Part shown: positions 24,378 through 32,369 of the stretch, one piece after another
Position numbering within the stretch: position 1 is the stretch's first letter
How the letters are laid out: every line of letters starts with the position of its first letter
Assembly (NCBI RefSeq): GCF_004342005.1
Contig: NZ_SMBX01000012.1
Span: 27,178-91,177 of the forward strand
DNA from: Paracandidimonas soli
Lineage (GTDB): Bacteria > Pseudomonadota > Gammaproteobacteria > Burkholderiales > Burkholderiaceae_B
Direction: 5' to 3'
Length of the DNA stretch: 64,000 bases
The notes under the pieces: generated by a model
What the model was told of the DNA's origin: nothing
The model's database searches: none
Seen by the model: only the letters and a program-made list of their open reading frames with translations
Translations under genes and position numbers: made by a program

Positions 24378-25274
24378 ATGCACCTTACCTTGCGGCAGCT
24401 GGAAATTTTCGTCGCCGTGGCCGAATGTGGCAGCACATTGTCCGCCGGCAGGCAGATCGCCCTGTCGCAGTCGGCGACCAGCGGCGCCTTGAAAGAGCTG
24501 GAGCATCTGCTGGATGTGGCGCTGTTCGATCGCGTCGGCCGGCGTCTGGTTCTGAATGAAAGCGGCCGGGCCTTGTTGCCGCAGGCGCGCATGACGCTGG
24601 ATGCCGCGCGTGAAATCGAACGGCAGTTCGGCCTTGGGGATGGCTCGGGGCCTGCTTGCATCAGGCTCGGGGCAAGTACGACCATCGGCAATTACCTGGT
24701 TCCCGGACTGGTGGCCCGCTATATACAGAAGCGGCCGAATACGGGGGTGGACGTCCGTATCGGCAACACCCAGGAAATCGCCGAGGCGGTCGCGCGCTTC
24801 GAGGTCGACATGGGGCTGGTGGAAGGCCCCTGCAATGTGCCGGACCTGCGGGTCGAGCCCTGGATGGACGATGCCCTGGGGATCGTTTGCTCACCTAGTC
24901 ATCCGCTGGCGCTTTCGGGCAAGCCGTGCAATGTACGTGCGCTGCGCGGCGCGACCTGGCTGCTGCGCGAGGCGGGATCGGGCACGCGTACTGCGGCCGA
25001 GCATGAGCTGTTGCCGTACCTGGATCACTTTGAAAGCGTCCTGCAACTGGGCAGCACCGAGGCGATCAAGCAGGCGGCGGCCTGCGGCCTGGGCCTGACC
25101 TGTCTGTCGCTGCACGCAGTGCAGGACATGCTCAGGCTGGGAAAACTGGTGGTGCTTCCCACGACGCTGCCCAGCCTCAGCCGCCGGTTCTATGTAATCC
25201 GCCACCGGTCCAAGATCGAGTCAGACCGGATGCGCGAATTCCTGTCTTGCGCGGAGCAGGCGCCGGCCGGGTGA
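24378..25274 (+). CDS. LysR-family regulator, YeiE-like
   Basis: A 298-residue LysR protein: MHLTLRQLEIFVAVAECGST, helix-turn-helix with LSQSATSGALKELE, effector domain from about residue 90 (IRLGASTTIGNYLVP). The sequence and its place divergent to yeiH match YeiE/CysB-like regulators that sense sulfur compounds in enterobacteria. The ATG at 24378 follows GGGGA. Most likely controls yeiH and itself. Confidence 0.88.
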   Translation: MHLTLRQLEIFVAVAECGSTLSAGRQIALSQSATSGALKELEHLLDVALFDRVGRRLVLNESGRALLPQARMTLDAAREIERQFGLGDGSGPACIRLGASTTIGNYLVPGLVARYIQKRPNTGVDVRIGNTQEIAEAVARFEVDMGLVEGPCNVPDLRVEPWMDDALGIVCSPSHPLALSGKPCNVRALRGATWLLREAGSGTRTAAEHELLPYLDHFESVLQLGSTEAIKQAAACGLGLTCLSLHAVQDMLRLGKLVVLPTTLPSLSRRFYVIRHRSKIESDRMREFLSCAEQAPAG

Positions 25275-25290
25275 GGCGGACGCAGGCCGG

Positions 25291-26325
25291 TCACTCGACT
25301 TTGGCCCCCGATGCCTCGACCAGTTTGCCGGCGACATCGTAGTCGGCTTTCAGCATGGCGCCGAGCTCGTCGATCGACATCGTGCCGAGTTCCATTCCCT
25401 GGTTTTTCAACCGTTCCTGGACTTTCGGGTTCGCCAGTACCTTTTCCATGGCCGCATGGACTTTCTCCACTTCCGCCTTGGGCATGGAGGCGGGGGCGAG
25501 CAGCGCATACCATGTGTCGTATGCAAATCCGGGCAGGCCGGCCTCGGCGACGGTGGGCAGGTCCGGCAGCATGGACGAGCGCTTCGCTCCTGTGTAGGCC
25601 AGCAGCTTGATGCGGGGTTCGTTGACCATCCCTGTCAGGGCGACCGTGGCCGACATGGTTCCCTGAACACGGCCGGCCAGCACTTCGTTGATGGCTTCTC
25701 CCGTGGCTTTCATTGGTATGTGCTGCATTGTTGCGCCGACTTTCGACAGCAGGGAGGCCATCGCCAGATGCGTCGCGCCGCCGCTGCCCGCGGACGAGTA
25801 GTTGAGCTCGCCGGGCTTGCTTTTCAGCAGGCGGATGTAGTCCTGCAGCGTGTTCACGCCCAGATTGCCGGGAATGGCGAGGACGAAGCCGGAATTGCCG
25901 ATGTAGGAGATTCCGGTGAAATCCTTGACGGGATCGTAGCCGGTGTTCTTGTACAGATGGCTGGCGATGTTGAAAGTGGCCGCGGTCAATAGCAGCGTAT
26001 TGTTGTCCGTTGCCTTTGCCACCATGGCGGTACCCAGGGTGCCGCCGGCGCCGGCCCTGTTTTCCACGATGACGGTGGCGTTCATCGCTTCGCCCAGCTC
26101 GGCGTTGAAGCTGCGCGCCACGATGTCCAGCGTCGATCCGGGGCCGTAGGGCACCACCATCTTGACGACCCGCTGCGCGAAGGCGGGCTGGCTTGCGCCG
26201 ATGGCCAGCAGCGCCGCCAGCGCGGCCTGGCCTAAAACGGAAAGCTTCGATCGTTTGCCTTGCCCGGATGCTGCAGGCAGCAATCCGGCTGTCGTGTCGA
26301 TTGTCTCCATCCTTGCTGTTTTCAT
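25291..26325 (-). CDS. Bug-family periplasmic solute receptor of the C-N lyase cluster
   Basis: A 344-residue receptor with a long N-terminal region before the hydrophobic signal (about 30-48) and cleavage near QPAFAQ; then VVPYGPGSTLDIVARSF and LPDLPTVAEAG. Start follows AAAGGAA. It is the third gene of a minus-strand run after the MmgE/PrpD protein and the ASL-like lyase, separated from the lyase by a strong stem-loop that may tune its level. If the cluster degrades an amino-polycarboxylate, this protein would be the capture step; acidic ligands are the rule for Bug receptors. Confidence 0.9.
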   Translation of the reverse strand: MKTARMETIDTTAGLLPAASGQGKRSKLSVLGQAALAALLAIGASQPAFAQRVVKMVVPYGPGSTLDIVARSFNAELGEAMNATVIVENRAGAGGTLGTAMVAKATDNNTLLLTAATFNIASHLYKNTGYDPVKDFTGISYIGNSGFVLAIPGNLGVNTLQDYIRLLKSKPGELNYSSAGSGGATHLAMASLLSKVGATMQHIPMKATGEAINEVLAGRVQGTMSATVALTGMVNEPRIKLLAYTGAKRSSMLPDLPTVAEAGLPGFAYDTWYALLAPASMPKAEVEKVHAAMEKVLANPKVQERLKNQGMELGTMSIDELGAMLKADYDVAGKLVEASGAKVE

Positions 26326-26358
26326 TTTGGTTCCTTTCTAGGTGTCTGGGAATACAGT

Positions 26359-26384
26359 AGGCGGGACGCGGACGCGTCCCGCCT
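26359..26384 (-). other. Intergenic stem-loop in the lyase-receptor operon
   Basis: A perfect 12-bp stem with a 2-base spacer (AGGCGGGACGCG and its complement) between the lyase stop and the Bug start. There is no T-run after it on the minus strand, so mRNA processing or 3'-end protection is likelier than full termination. Confidence 0.55.
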
Positions 26385-26399
26385 GATGCCTGGGATTTG

Positions 26400-27923
26400 C
26401 TATGCGGTCAGAATGTTGTCGATGGCTTCCTCCAGGCTGTCTGCCGCATGGGAAAGCCGCTTGCCCATGGCGTCAAGGCTGGCCTCGTCGTCCGTGCAGC
26501 GGGCCTTGGCCCTGGCGATATCGTCTTCCACGCGCTCGGGCGCGGGGCCTCCGGTGAGCGTGCGGGCCTTGATGCATTCCGACGGGTTCAGGGCCTTGCG
26601 GATGAGTTCGTCGCCCAGGCCCAGCGGCTGCCCCATGTATTCGACCGCGGCTTCATCCACCAGAGCGCTGGTGACGCCGGTCTGGGTGAGCCCCCGGCTG
26701 ATGCCGATCCTGACGAGGATCGCCACGATCTGATGCGCCGTCCTGAAAGGCAGGCCTTTTTCCATCACGATGATATCGGCGATGTCGGTTGCGCAGATCC
26801 AGTTCAGGTTCGTCGCATTTTCCAGCATGCGGTCCTTCTTGATCGTCAGAGTGTCCAGCACGCCCGTCATGATCTCGGTGGCTTCCAGCACATCGTCCAG
26901 CGTGGGGGCCAGCTGGCGGGTGTATCCCATGCAGACGTCGTGCATTTCATACAGGTACGACGCCAGATGGCCATAGGTGCGCGCGGCGGCTCCCCGGATC
27001 CACATCAGGGTATAGGGGTTTTTCTTCTGGGGCATGATGCTGCTGGTGCCGCAATACCTGTCCGCCAGCTCCACATAGGAAAACTCGGTGGTCGACCAGA
27101 GATACAGTTCCGACGCGATGCCGGATACGTTCATCATCAGCAGCGCGGGCACGGTATAGGCTTCGGCGGGCACGCCCAGCCAGCCGTCGAAGCCGAGCAC
27201 GGCATATCGCGTATTGGAGATGACGCCGTCGAAGCCAAGCAGTTCCGCCGTCCTTTCCCGCTTGATGGGATAGCGCGAACCGGTCATGATGGCCGCCCCG
27301 GCGGGGCTCATGTTGACGCGTTCGTACAGTTGCTTCAGTCTGGAGAAATCATTTTCCAGCGACAGCTCCCAGGACATGACGTAATGGGCGAAAGAGGTCG
27401 GCTGCGCATGCTGGGACCAGGTGGATGCGGGCATCACGGTGTCGATGTGCTCGCCCGCCATGGCAAGCAGGCGCTTTCTCAGCGCGATGGATGCCGCCAT
27501 CAGCTTGAGAATGAATTCCCGGATGAAAATGCGACTGGTGACAGCCATGAAGTCGCCCGAGCTGCGGCCCGCGTGGATCCGTCCGCCGATGTCTTCGCCA
27601 AGCTCGGTGATCAGCCACGCCTCTCCCGAATGCTCGCCCGCTTCCGTCTGCGCGCGCACCGTCTCGACGCCTTGCTGTTCCATTTCTCTCAGCGCCTTGA
27701 GCATTTTCCTGGCGTCTTCGCGCTTCAGGAAGCCTTGCTCGGTCAGCATGACCAGGTGAGCTTTGTCGAACTGGTGATAGATCTTGAACTCGCGCATTTG
27801 CTGGACGGGGTCGCCGAGCTTGGTGCGGTACTGGACCTCTTCCGCGTCTTCCGTCAGGCGCGCGCCTGCCTTGCGATAGGGTTCCCCTTTTGCGACTTTC
27901 CCATAGATGCTGCCTTTGCTCAT
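26400..27923 (-). CDS. Argininosuccinate-lyase-like C-N lyase
   Basis: A 507-residue member of the aspartase/fumarase/ASL superfamily, whose members release fumarate from N- or O-substituted succinates. The signature loop GTSSIMPQKKNP is at 292-303, QPTSFAHY at 174-181 and HAGRSSGD at 117-124. In housekeeping ArgH the last motif is usually H.GRSRND; the change RN to SG, the greater length (ArgH is about 460) and the context (MmgE/PrpD, Bug, LysR; no arg genes) argue against arginine synthesis. Lyases splitting iminodisuccinate or ethylenediamine-disuccinate are ASL relatives, and that is the best guess. Strong AGGAGG ribosome site. Confidence 0.85.
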   Translation of the reverse strand: MSKGSIYGKVAKGEPYRKAGARLTEDAEEVQYRTKLGDPVQQMREFKIYHQFDKAHLVMLTEQGFLKREDARKMLKALREMEQQGVETVRAQTEAGEHSGEAWLITELGEDIGGRIHAGRSSGDFMAVTSRIFIREFILKLMAASIALRKRLLAMAGEHIDTVMPASTWSQHAQPTSFAHYVMSWELSLENDFSRLKQLYERVNMSPAGAAIMTGSRYPIKRERTAELLGFDGVISNTRYAVLGFDGWLGVPAEAYTVPALLMMNVSGIASELYLWSTTEFSYVELADRYCGTSSIMPQKKNPYTLMWIRGAAARTYGHLASYLYEMHDVCMGYTRQLAPTLDDVLEATEIMTGVLDTLTIKKDRMLENATNLNWICATDIADIIVMEKGLPFRTAHQIVAILVRIGISRGLTQTGVTSALVDEAAVEYMGQPLGLGDELIRKALNPSECIKARTLTGGPAPERVEDDIARAKARCTDDEASLDAMGKRLSHAADSLEEAIDNILTA

Positions 27924-27999
27924 TTCCTATGACCCTCCTTGTGTGGTGATGTGCGAAATGGTTGTGGTGTCGTGAAATCGATCGGACGCCGGATGTTTT

Positions 28000-29439
28000 T
28001 CATCGCCGGGCCGGACCGCAGTGCCGCATGAGATCCGGCAGCGTCCAGTCATGGGTATTCGAGGCAATGCGGCGCAGTATGTCGCCGCACTGCCGCGCGC
28101 CGATCACCGGCGCGGCGATCGCCGAGAACTTGTCGGCCACTCGCCGGGATTGGGCGGCCTTGTCCCCGGCCGGAACATTGCAGTCGATGGTCTGCTCAAG
28201 GGAGCGTCTGTCCGCGGCGGCTACGAATACGGTCGATTTGCTCAGTCCCATACCGGGCTGCAGCTCGACCCGGATATTCCGGGCGATGGCCTGCACATCC
28301 TCCTTTGCCGCTTCGTCCCAGGTCTCCAGCCGGCTCGTGTCCCTGCCGAGCAATGCCAGCGCGGCGGCGGTTTTCAGGCTGAACTTGGTTTCCAGCGGCG
28401 TGGAGGGGGACTGGATATTGCAGATGGTGCATTCGGCGCCTGCCAGAATGCGGATCCCGGAGATCGACCCCGGCGTGAGCCTGTGCTCGCGGCGCAATCG
28501 CGTCATGGCCTCGATCGCCGAGTGCGTGCTGAAACACGAGGCATGGAACTTGAACAGGTTGCCCAGGATGTAATAGCCGCCGTCGGGCTCCGCCAATGCC
28601 CGGTCCGGGTGGAAGTCGTCGCCATGGGCGCGGGCGAATCCCTGGAAGCATTCCAGCGCGTCGCCGCGGCTGACAAAGCCTTTTTGCGCGAGCAGGGCGG
28701 AGCGCAGTCCGGCTTGCGCCGCCATCCCCGCATGCAGCGGCTTGGCCATGCTGCCGAACATGGCTTTCAGGCCCGCGGCTTGCGTGGCGGCCAGGCCGAG
28801 CGCGAAACAGCTTTGCTCCAGAGGCAGCGACAGCAGATGCGCGCATGCCATGGCGGAGCCCAGGCTGCCAATGGTGGCCGTGGCATGAAAGCCGCTGGCG
28901 TAGTGTGCGGGCGAGACCAGCTTGCCGATCCTGCACGCGGTTTCATAACCGGCGACAAAGGCGGCGATGAAGTCGGAGATGGGCGCTTCGCGGTGCTCGG
29001 CCAGCGCCAGCAGGCCGGGAACGATGGCAACGCTCGCATGCCCCGGCAGGGCAAGATTCACGTCGTCGTAGTCGAGCACGTGGGAAGCCGTGCCGTTGAC
29101 CAATGCCGCTTGCGGCATGCTGGCCTTGATGCCCTGGCCGACCAGGCTCGCCTGGGGAGCGCCGCCTTCGTCCAGCATGCAGTCAGTGACGATCCTGCTG
29201 GCGGGCTCCCGCGTTCCCGCGATGGCGCAGCCCAGCCAGTCCGTCAGGCAGTCCAGGGCAAGCCTGCGCGCATCGGATGGCAGCCCGTCATGCCGGACTT
29301 CCAGCGCCCGCCCGGCCAGCTCGACGGTCAGGCCGCAGCCGGCGTTTGCCGTCGGGATGTCCGCATCGCCCGGGCCGGTCTCCCGGTGCTGTTCCCGGCC
29401 CTCAGGCCTGTGGTCATGTTGTGTTGAGCTGTCCAGCAC
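28000..29439 (-). CDS. MmgE/PrpD-family protein (epimerase or dehydratase)
   Basis: A 479-residue MmgE/PrpD protein: LDCLTDWLGCAIAGT, NGTASHVLDYDDVN, HATATIGSLGSAMACAHLL and YYILGNLFKFHASCFSTH, all at their usual places. Known activities in the family are 2-methylcitrate dehydratase, cis-aconitate decarboxylase and iminodisuccinate epimerase. With an ASL-like lyase next to it the epimerase role is the most telling parallel. GTG at 29439 is chosen because GGAGG lies 6 bases before it; a start at 29493 would add 18 basic residues without a ribosome site. Divergent from a LysR gene. Confidence 0.88.
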   Translation of the reverse strand: MLDSSTQHDHRPEGREQHRETGPGDADIPTANAGCGLTVELAGRALEVRHDGLPSDARRLALDCLTDWLGCAIAGTREPASRIVTDCMLDEGGAPQASLVGQGIKASMPQAALVNGTASHVLDYDDVNLALPGHASVAIVPGLLALAEHREAPISDFIAAFVAGYETACRIGKLVSPAHYASGFHATATIGSLGSAMACAHLLSLPLEQSCFALGLAATQAAGLKAMFGSMAKPLHAGMAAQAGLRSALLAQKGFVSRGDALECFQGFARAHGDDFHPDRALAEPDGGYYILGNLFKFHASCFSTHSAIEAMTRLRREHRLTPGSISGIRILAGAECTICNIQSPSTPLETKFSLKTAAALALLGRDTSRLETWDEAAKEDVQAIARNIRVELQPGMGLSKSTVFVAAADRRSLEQTIDCNVPAGDKAAQSRRVADKFSAIAAPVIGARQCGDILRRIASNTHDWTLPDLMRHCGPARR

Positions 29440-29578
29440 GCGAAGCCTCCATTTGCCGATGCGGGGAATGTCCCGTTTCCGCCGGGGGAGCATCGGAACG
29501 CTTCCCGACAGCCGACTGCATGGAGTGAATCTTGGATCTTTTTTGTATTTCTATCCAATGAATATTCTTTGCTACATT

Positions 29579-29593
29579 ATCATTTTTAATGAT
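29579..29593. promoter_or_regulatory. LysR-type palindrome ATCATT-N3-AATGAT
   Basis: Lies 24 bases upstream of the LysR start at 29617 in the 177-base gap shared with the MmgE/PrpD gene. The AT-rich patch (29535-29600) also holds GAATATTC. A good candidate site for autoregulation and control of the lyase cluster. Confidence 0.5.
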
Positions 29594-29616
29594 GCTTATG
29601 GCGTCCGGAGAGACTT

Positions 29617-30543
29617 ATGAATCTGCGTCACCTGGAGGTTTTCCATGCGGTCATGCAGGCCGGATCGGTGACCGGAGCCGCCCATTTGCTCAATGTCACC
29701 CAGCCCGCGATCAGCAATGTGCTGCGCCATGCCGAGCAGCAGCTGAAATTCAAGCTCTTCGAGCGTATCGGAGGACGGTTGCAGCCTACGCCGGAGGCCT
29801 GCGATCTGTTTCCCGATGTGCAGGAAATCTTCGGCCGCATCGACACGCTGAACCGGTCCGTGGACGACATCCGCGGAGGGAGGGCGGGGCGCCTGGTCAT
29901 CGCGGCGTCCCCGACGTTCGTCAACGTCTATCTGCCCAAGGTGGTCGCCAGCCTGCATCAGCCGGATTCCGGGGTGCAGGTGACGATACATTCGCTGCCG
30001 ACGGCCACGGCCATCGAAGAGCGGGTGGCCCGCCGGGAAGTCGATATCGGACTGGTATATGCGCCGGTCATGGATCCGAGCGTCGTCGTCGAGGAAGTGG
30101 CAAGGTCGAGAGTCGTGTGCGCGGTTTCCGGCAAATCGCCGCTTGCCAGGCGGAAGGAGTTCGGTCCGCAGGATCTGGCGGGGCATACGGTCGTCGCCAC
30201 AGGGCCGACGACCCGGATAGGGAAGGCGATCAAGGAGACCTATGGCGCGCACGGATTGTCGATGCCCGCCATAGCGGTGGAGGTCAATTCTTCGCAGACG
30301 GCCTGCCTGATGGTGGCCGAAGGCATAGGAATAGGCCTGGTGGACCTGGCGACGGTGCACCAGTATCCATTGGACGATGTCGAGTTCCGGCCCTTCAAAC
30401 CGCATATCGAGCTGCGCTTGTGCCTGATCTTTCCCAAGGACCGCCCGCGTTCCCGGCTGGCGCGGCGCCTTGCCGCGGGGCTGCAGGCTCAGTTCAACTC
30501 TTCCGCCAGCAAGGCGTCCCGTTTGCTGGCTTCCGGGAGGTAG
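29617..30543 (+). CDS. LysR-family regulator of the C-N lyase cluster
   Basis: A 308-residue LysR protein starting MNLRHLEVFHAVMQAGSVTG with the recognition helix in VTQPAISNVLRHAE; the effector part (from about 92, GRLVIAASPTF) resembles the NocR/OccR group that respond to opine-type N-carboxyalkyl amino acids. Divergent to MmgE/PrpD-lyase-Bug. Opines and iminodisuccinate are both N-carboxyalkyl amino acids, so the effector class would fit the proposed substrate class; this is inference. Confidence 0.9.
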   Translation: MNLRHLEVFHAVMQAGSVTGAAHLLNVTQPAISNVLRHAEQQLKFKLFERIGGRLQPTPEACDLFPDVQEIFGRIDTLNRSVDDIRGGRAGRLVIAASPTFVNVYLPKVVASLHQPDSGVQVTIHSLPTATAIEERVARREVDIGLVYAPVMDPSVVVEEVARSRVVCAVSGKSPLARRKEFGPQDLAGHTVVATGPTTRIGKAIKETYGAHGLSMPAIAVEVNSSQTACLMVAEGIGIGLVDLATVHQYPLDDVEFRPFKPHIELRLCLIFPKDRPRSRLARRLAAGLQAQFNSSASKASRLLASGR

Positions 30544-30615
30544 GCGGGGCGGTATCGCAACCCCCGCCGCGCCGATTCCGGTTTCCTTTTCCTGCCTGTT
30601 TGAATATTCGTATTT

Positions 30616-30642
30616 TTGGTATACCATAATATGGAATTCCAA
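30616..30642. promoter_or_regulatory. Double GntR-type operator (two TGGNATNCCA palindromes)
   Basis: TTGGTATACCAT and ATGGAATTCCAA lie 3 bases apart; each holds a perfect 10-bp palindrome and the two together form one near-perfect 27-bp inverted repeat. TGGTATACCA-like sites are typical of FadR-subfamily GntR repressors such as UxuR/ExuR. They sit 38 bases before the Bug start at 30680, the first gene of a cluster that ends with a FadR-type GntR gene. Confidence 0.7.
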
Positions 30643-30679
30643 AATGCTGAATCTTGATCGGACAAGGAAAGGAGACATC

Positions 30680-31702
30680 ATGTTCAATGGCTTGGGAAAA
30701 CATTTGCGGTCCTGGTGCGGTAAGGCGTCGGGCCGTGGGCGCGGCATCGGTATGGCGATCTTGCTGGGCGGAAGCTTCATGCTTCCCGCGGCGGCGCAGG
30801 CGAGCTATCCGGAGCGGCCCGTGACGCTGATCGTTCCGTTCGCTCCCGGAGGCAGCTCCGACATCATCGGACGCGTGCTGGCAAACCCGCTGGCGGAAAA
30901 ACTGGGGCAGAGCGTCATCGTGGAGAACGTTTCGGGCGTCGGCGGCGTACTGGGAACCCAGAAGGCGGTGCGCTCGACGGCCGATGGCTATACGGTCCTG
31001 CTGGGATCCGGATCCGAAATCCTGATCAACAAGCTGATCAACCCCAGCGGGGTTTCCTATGACGGCTTGCAGGACCTGGTGCCCGTGGCGTTCGTCGGCA
31101 CCGGGCCCATGGTGCTGGTGGGGCGTCCGGGGCTGCCTGCCAGGACGATCTCGGAGGTGCTGGATCTGGCTCGCAAGGATGCGCTGAGCTATGCGTCGGC
31201 AGGCAATGGCACGCCGATGCATGTGGCCGGAGAGCTGCTGCAGATCCGTTCGAAGACGCAGATGACCCATGTGCCGTACAGGGGAGCTTCTCCCGCACTG
31301 GTCGATATCATGGGGGATCAGGTCGATCTGGGCGTGTCGACCCTGGCCGCGGCCCAGTCCCATATCCAGGCTGGCCGGGTGCAGGCCTATGCCGTGACCA
31401 GCGCCGAGAAATCGGATCTGGCGCCCAGCCTGCCGGCGCTGGGCCAGGAGCCGGGGCTGGAAGGGTTCGACCTGAATGTCTGGTTTGGACTTTTCGTGCC
31501 GCGCGATACGCCTGCCGCGGTTGTCGAGCACCTTCAATCGGTTGCGCAGGAAGTGCTGGCCAGCGAAAAAATCAAGGCGGATCTCGCCGCCCAGGGCATC
31601 AGCGTATCCGGCGCCTCGGGACAGGAGCTGCGGAAATATATGGAAGAGCAGGTGGAGATCTACCGCGAGGTGGTCAAGACGGCAAACATGCGCGCGGAAT
31701 GA
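30680..31702 (+). CDS. Bug-family periplasmic solute receptor
   Basis: A 340-residue receptor: signal helix at about 22-40 (cleavage near AAAQAS), VPFAPGGSSDIIGRVL, and APSLPALGQEPGL in place of the usual LPDVPT..EAG. The ATG at 30680 follows GGAG. First gene of a plus-strand cluster with an AA_synth protein, an alpha/beta hydrolase and a GntR regulator, under a double palindromic operator. The pairing with hydrolytic proteins suggests an amide or ester of a small acid as ligand. Confidence 0.9.
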   Translation: MFNGLGKHLRSWCGKASGRGRGIGMAILLGGSFMLPAAAQASYPERPVTLIVPFAPGGSSDIIGRVLANPLAEKLGQSVIVENVSGVGGVLGTQKAVRSTADGYTVLLGSGSEILINKLINPSGVSYDGLQDLVPVAFVGTGPMVLVGRPGLPARTISEVLDLARKDALSYASAGNGTPMHVAGELLQIRSKTQMTHVPYRGASPALVDIMGDQVDLGVSTLAAAQSHIQAGRVQAYAVTSAEKSDLAPSLPALGQEPGLEGFDLNVWFGLFVPRDTPAAVVEHLQSVAQEVLASEKIKADLAAQGISVSGASGQELRKYMEEQVEIYREVVKTANMRAE

Positions 31703-31778
31703 AGGCAGCTCTCGGCCGTGAGAGTGGCCGGGGGTATCGGAAACCGTGCATAGACTAGACGAAGGATTGGAACCGAAT

Positions 31779-32369
31779 ATGAAAGCGCAAATACGGAAGA
31801 TCGTAAGTTACGTGGAAGACACCCTGATTGAAGGCGGACGCATCGCGCCGACGCCATTACGCCTGATCGGCGTTGCCGCGGTCGTGCGCAATCCGTGGGC
31901 CGGCTGCGGCTTCGTGGAGGACCTCAAGCCAGCGATCCATGCGGTGGCTCCGGAGCTTGGGCGTGTGCTGACGGAGCGAGTTCTCGATCTGGCGCAGGGC
32001 GCCGAGCACATCGAAGCCTATGGCAAAGCCGCCGTCGTGGGAACCGAAGGCGAAGTGGAGCATGCATCGGCATTGATCCATACATTGAGATTCGGCAATC
32101 ACTACCGCAAGGCCCTGAATGCGAAAAGCTACCTGAGCTTCACGAATGTGCGCGGCGGGCCCGACTGCGCAATCTCCATTCCCATGATGGACAAGGACGA
32201 CGAGGGGCGGCGGTCGCACTATCTGACATTGCAGTTTTCCATCAACGACGCACCCGCGCCGGATGAGATCGTCGTGGCCTTGGGGGCTTCCATCGGGGGG
32301 CGTCCGCACCATCGCATAGGGGACCGCTATCAGGACCTGAAGGAGCTCGGCGGCAATGACGTGGCTTGA
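31779..32369 (+). CDS. AA_synth (DUF1185) family protein
   Basis: A 196-residue protein of the so-called amino acid synthesis family (PF06684): IRKIVSYVEDTLIEGGR at the start, AAVVRNPWAGCGFVEDL, then GKAAVVGTEGEVEHASALIH and GPDCAISIPMMDKDDEGRRS. The biochemical role of the family is not established; genes often sit next to Bug receptors and hydrolases, as here. The ATG at 31779 is chosen over a GTG at 31746. Its end overlaps the next gene by 14 bases, so translation is coupled. Confidence 0.85.
   Translation: MKAQIRKIVSYVEDTLIEGGRIAPTPLRLIGVAAVVRNPWAGCGFVEDLKPAIHAVAPELGRVLTERVLDLAQGAEHIEAYGKAAVVGTEGEVEHASALIHTLRFGNHYRKALNAKSYLSFTNVRGGPDCAISIPMMDKDDEGRRSHYLTLQFSINDAPAPDEIVVALGASIGGRPHHRIGDRYQDLKELGGNDVA

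Noticed and set aside
26400..27923. Calling the lyase argH
   Set aside because: Although the GTSSIMPQKKNP signature fits, the altered HAGRSSGD motif, greater length and catabolic context make a biosynthetic argininosuccinate lyase unlikely.
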